Source: Phoenix dactylifera
Taxonomy: Eukaryota > Streptophyta > Magnoliopsida > Arecales > Arecaceae
Direction of reading: 5' to 3'
Assembly: GCF_009389715.1 (NCBI RefSeq)
Contig: NW_024068244.1
Location: forward strand, 1 to 64,000
DNA length: 64,000 bases
Both the position numbers and the translations under genes were made by a program. The notes beneath the pieces were generated by a model, which did no database searches, was not told the origin of the DNA, and was given only the letters and a program-made list of their open reading frames with translations. This document shows positions 62,493 to 64,000 of the stretch, one piece after another; position 1 is the stretch's first letter, and every line of letters begins with the position of its first letter.

Positions 62493-63128
62493 GTAGGTAA
62501 AAAAAGTCTATAGAAATGTTAAACTTTGACGCGCAACCTAAAACTAAAAGTAGACCCCATCCCAACCTATCACAACATTCACCAATTGGAACTAGAATAC
62601 ATAATATTTTATCTGCTTGCTCTTTTGAAAAAGTTAGTATAATAAATGGTTGATTTCATCTCTTTCCTATAGAAATCATAAGATTCTTAGCCATAAGGCT
62701 TGTAATGCAGCAGTATCAATAGGAGCAGCTTTTAAAAAATGTAAATAATAATGACAGCCATGTATAATTATTGGACCTAAAACTAATTTAGGCTCCATGA
62801 AGAGATCAGCAATAATTTTGATTTTCAAATTTTATTTAAATTTTAGTGACTGCATAATAGTTCTAAAGTTAATATATAACAATTATAAACTCATGATACC
62901 AAATAAAAAATATAAATCCCTCACATCTTTTTAAAATATATTACAATCCCAAATTCGAGCTTCCATGCAGTGACTGCATGACTATGGAAACATCCAGCAG
63001 TCATTCTATCGAATCATGTGAGGTGAATAGTTGACAATATTCTATGTTTTACATGTTTTATTGTGACAAAATAATAGTTACATAGTCACCATATAGAGTG
63101 GTAAATCAATCTCTCGATCCACGACCAA
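62493..63128. other. AT-rich spacer between DJ-1 copies
   Basis: No gene or domain is visible. It ends where the duplicated DJ-1 downstream flank begins at about 63129. Confidence 0.5.
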
Positions 63129-63780
63129 AATGGCACTTAATGAGAATGAAAAAACTTTTAGAACACGGGGATCAAGTTGTGCATAGCATTTTTACCATTA
63201 TCGCCACAGAAATACGGAAAAGGACTAGATCCTGAATGAACCGTTCCTCATGATATTATTATTGTTTTTCCAGTAAACCCCTTGCCAATCCCTTTTCTAC
63301 CTCCTAAGTTGCCGTTCGCCCTCCAAACTAAATACAAGATTTCCCCGTAGTACGAGAAAAAAAAATGCACCCAGGTGCATTCAGTCAAAATGACTAGATG
63401 AATATCACCGCTCCACATCAATTGCATGTCTAAAGTCAGGAGTAATTTGTCGCAATGATGTTCAATCTGGACCTAGCATTCAGAATACAAGCCCTTATTC
63501 AGGCCCATCAAACCATGCGACACGTTCCTACTTCCAAAAAAACCAACATACCAAACTAGCGATTAAAAGGATATATATGACATACCGCAATCAAGCTGCA
63601 GCTGATACTCGTACTTCAAACAACATTATCCCAATTCACAAGCTTTATACAATCCACATCTATCGCTGAACCAACTTCCGAACCAACTGACTAAGATAGT
63701 AACACTCCCTCAAAACACAGGAACTACCTCACAGTCGCATAATACCTCTGCAGTCAGAGACTTGGAAAAGTTCAGCGCAT
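63129..63780. repeat. Downstream flank of DJ-1 copy 2, duplicated from 55122-55728
   Basis: Corresponds to 55122-55728 with scattered substitutions and about 30 extra bases near 63660 (atctatcgctgaaccaactt). Probably includes the 3' UTR of copy 2. Confidence 0.9.
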
Positions 63781-64000
63781 TCATATGAAAACCAGAGTCT
63801 TCGCAAGGTTCAGGGCATTCTGTCGACCGAATAGCTTTTCAACAATGGCCAGTGCAAACTCCATGGATGTCCCTGGGCCTCTGCTCGTGATCAAGTTCCC
63901 ATCAACCACAACCCTGTTCTCACATTCGCTTGGATCTGAAAGCTTGTTGCACATGGCTGGATATGCTGTTGCCTTCTTCCCCTACAGGAGAACATGCCAA
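63781..64000 (-). CDS. Second DJ-1/PfpI gene, last exon only (continues beyond the window)
   Basis: Exon 63981-63781 (201 nt, acceptor CCTGTAG) is the same length as exon 8 of copy 1 and ends at the same stop. It reads [20 protein letters not shown], then [38 protein letters not shown]. It has the usual SMEF where copy 1 has CEEF, and N-L-I-T where copy 1 has N-W-I-T. The rest of the gene is outside the window, so whether it is intact is unknown. It forms a direct tandem pair with copy 1. Confidence 0.9.

Overview
This is plant nuclear DNA. Genes are split by GT-AG introns, the intergenic DNA is AT-rich and full of transposon debris, and the proteins belong to plant families (TBL/PMR5, bHLH with ACT domain, two-domain DJ-1). 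Protein flavour and transposon content suggest a monocot, possibly a palm; that placement is inference. I saw no prokaryotic, organellar or CRISPR features.

Layout. (1) 1-13.5 kb: a decaying direct tandem array of TBL38-like (trichome birefringence-like, PMR5N/PC-esterase) genes on the minus strand. Copy A is cut by the window edge and out of frame near its start. Copy B carries five +1 insertions in its last exon relative to copy C. Copy C is intact (363 aa, five exons). A fourth remnant keeps only the promoter and the first codons. The 3' flanks are duplicated too, and the copy C flank holds a 2.7 kb LTR-retroelement-like fossil. (2) 13.5-18.8 kb: AT-rich, no convincing gene. (3) 19.06-20.80 kb, plus strand: an intact TBL of the ESK1/TBL29 xylan O-acetyltransferase clade (410 aa). 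(4) 22.9-30.3 kb, minus strand: a six-exon gene for a plant-specific acidic protein (357 aa), with a MITE in one intron. (5) 31.1-31.7 kb: a broken copy of a UBA2-type RRM gene. (6) 35.88-40.94 kb, minus strand: a young 5'-truncated LINE with an 18 bp target-site duplication, overlapping ORF1/ORF2 and EN-RT-zf-RVT-RNase H domains. (7) 43.8-46.8 kb, minus strand: a two-exon bHLH51/AIG1-like transcription factor (248 aa). (8) 47-55 kb: a LINE fragment, an LTR-like fossil, a MITE and low-complexity DNA. (9) 55.7-62.0 kb, minus strand: an intact eight-exon two-domain DJ-1 gene (426 aa). The last exon of a second tandem DJ-1 copy lies at 63.78-63.98 kb and continues out of the window; a LINE fragment and an 82 bp repeat lie between them.

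Functionally, the TBL genes point to polysaccharide O-acetylation (or deacetylation) of the cell wall in the Golgi, with two different TBL clades within 8 kb. The DJ-1 pair points to glyoxal detoxification and oxidative-stress protection. The bHLH and the acidic protein have no visible link to these. The main theme is local tandem duplication followed by decay and transposon insertion. I found no clearly novel biological system. The best leads are the clustered insertions in TBL copy B, the triple in-frame splice acceptor in the acidic-protein gene, and the divergence of the DJ-1 pair.
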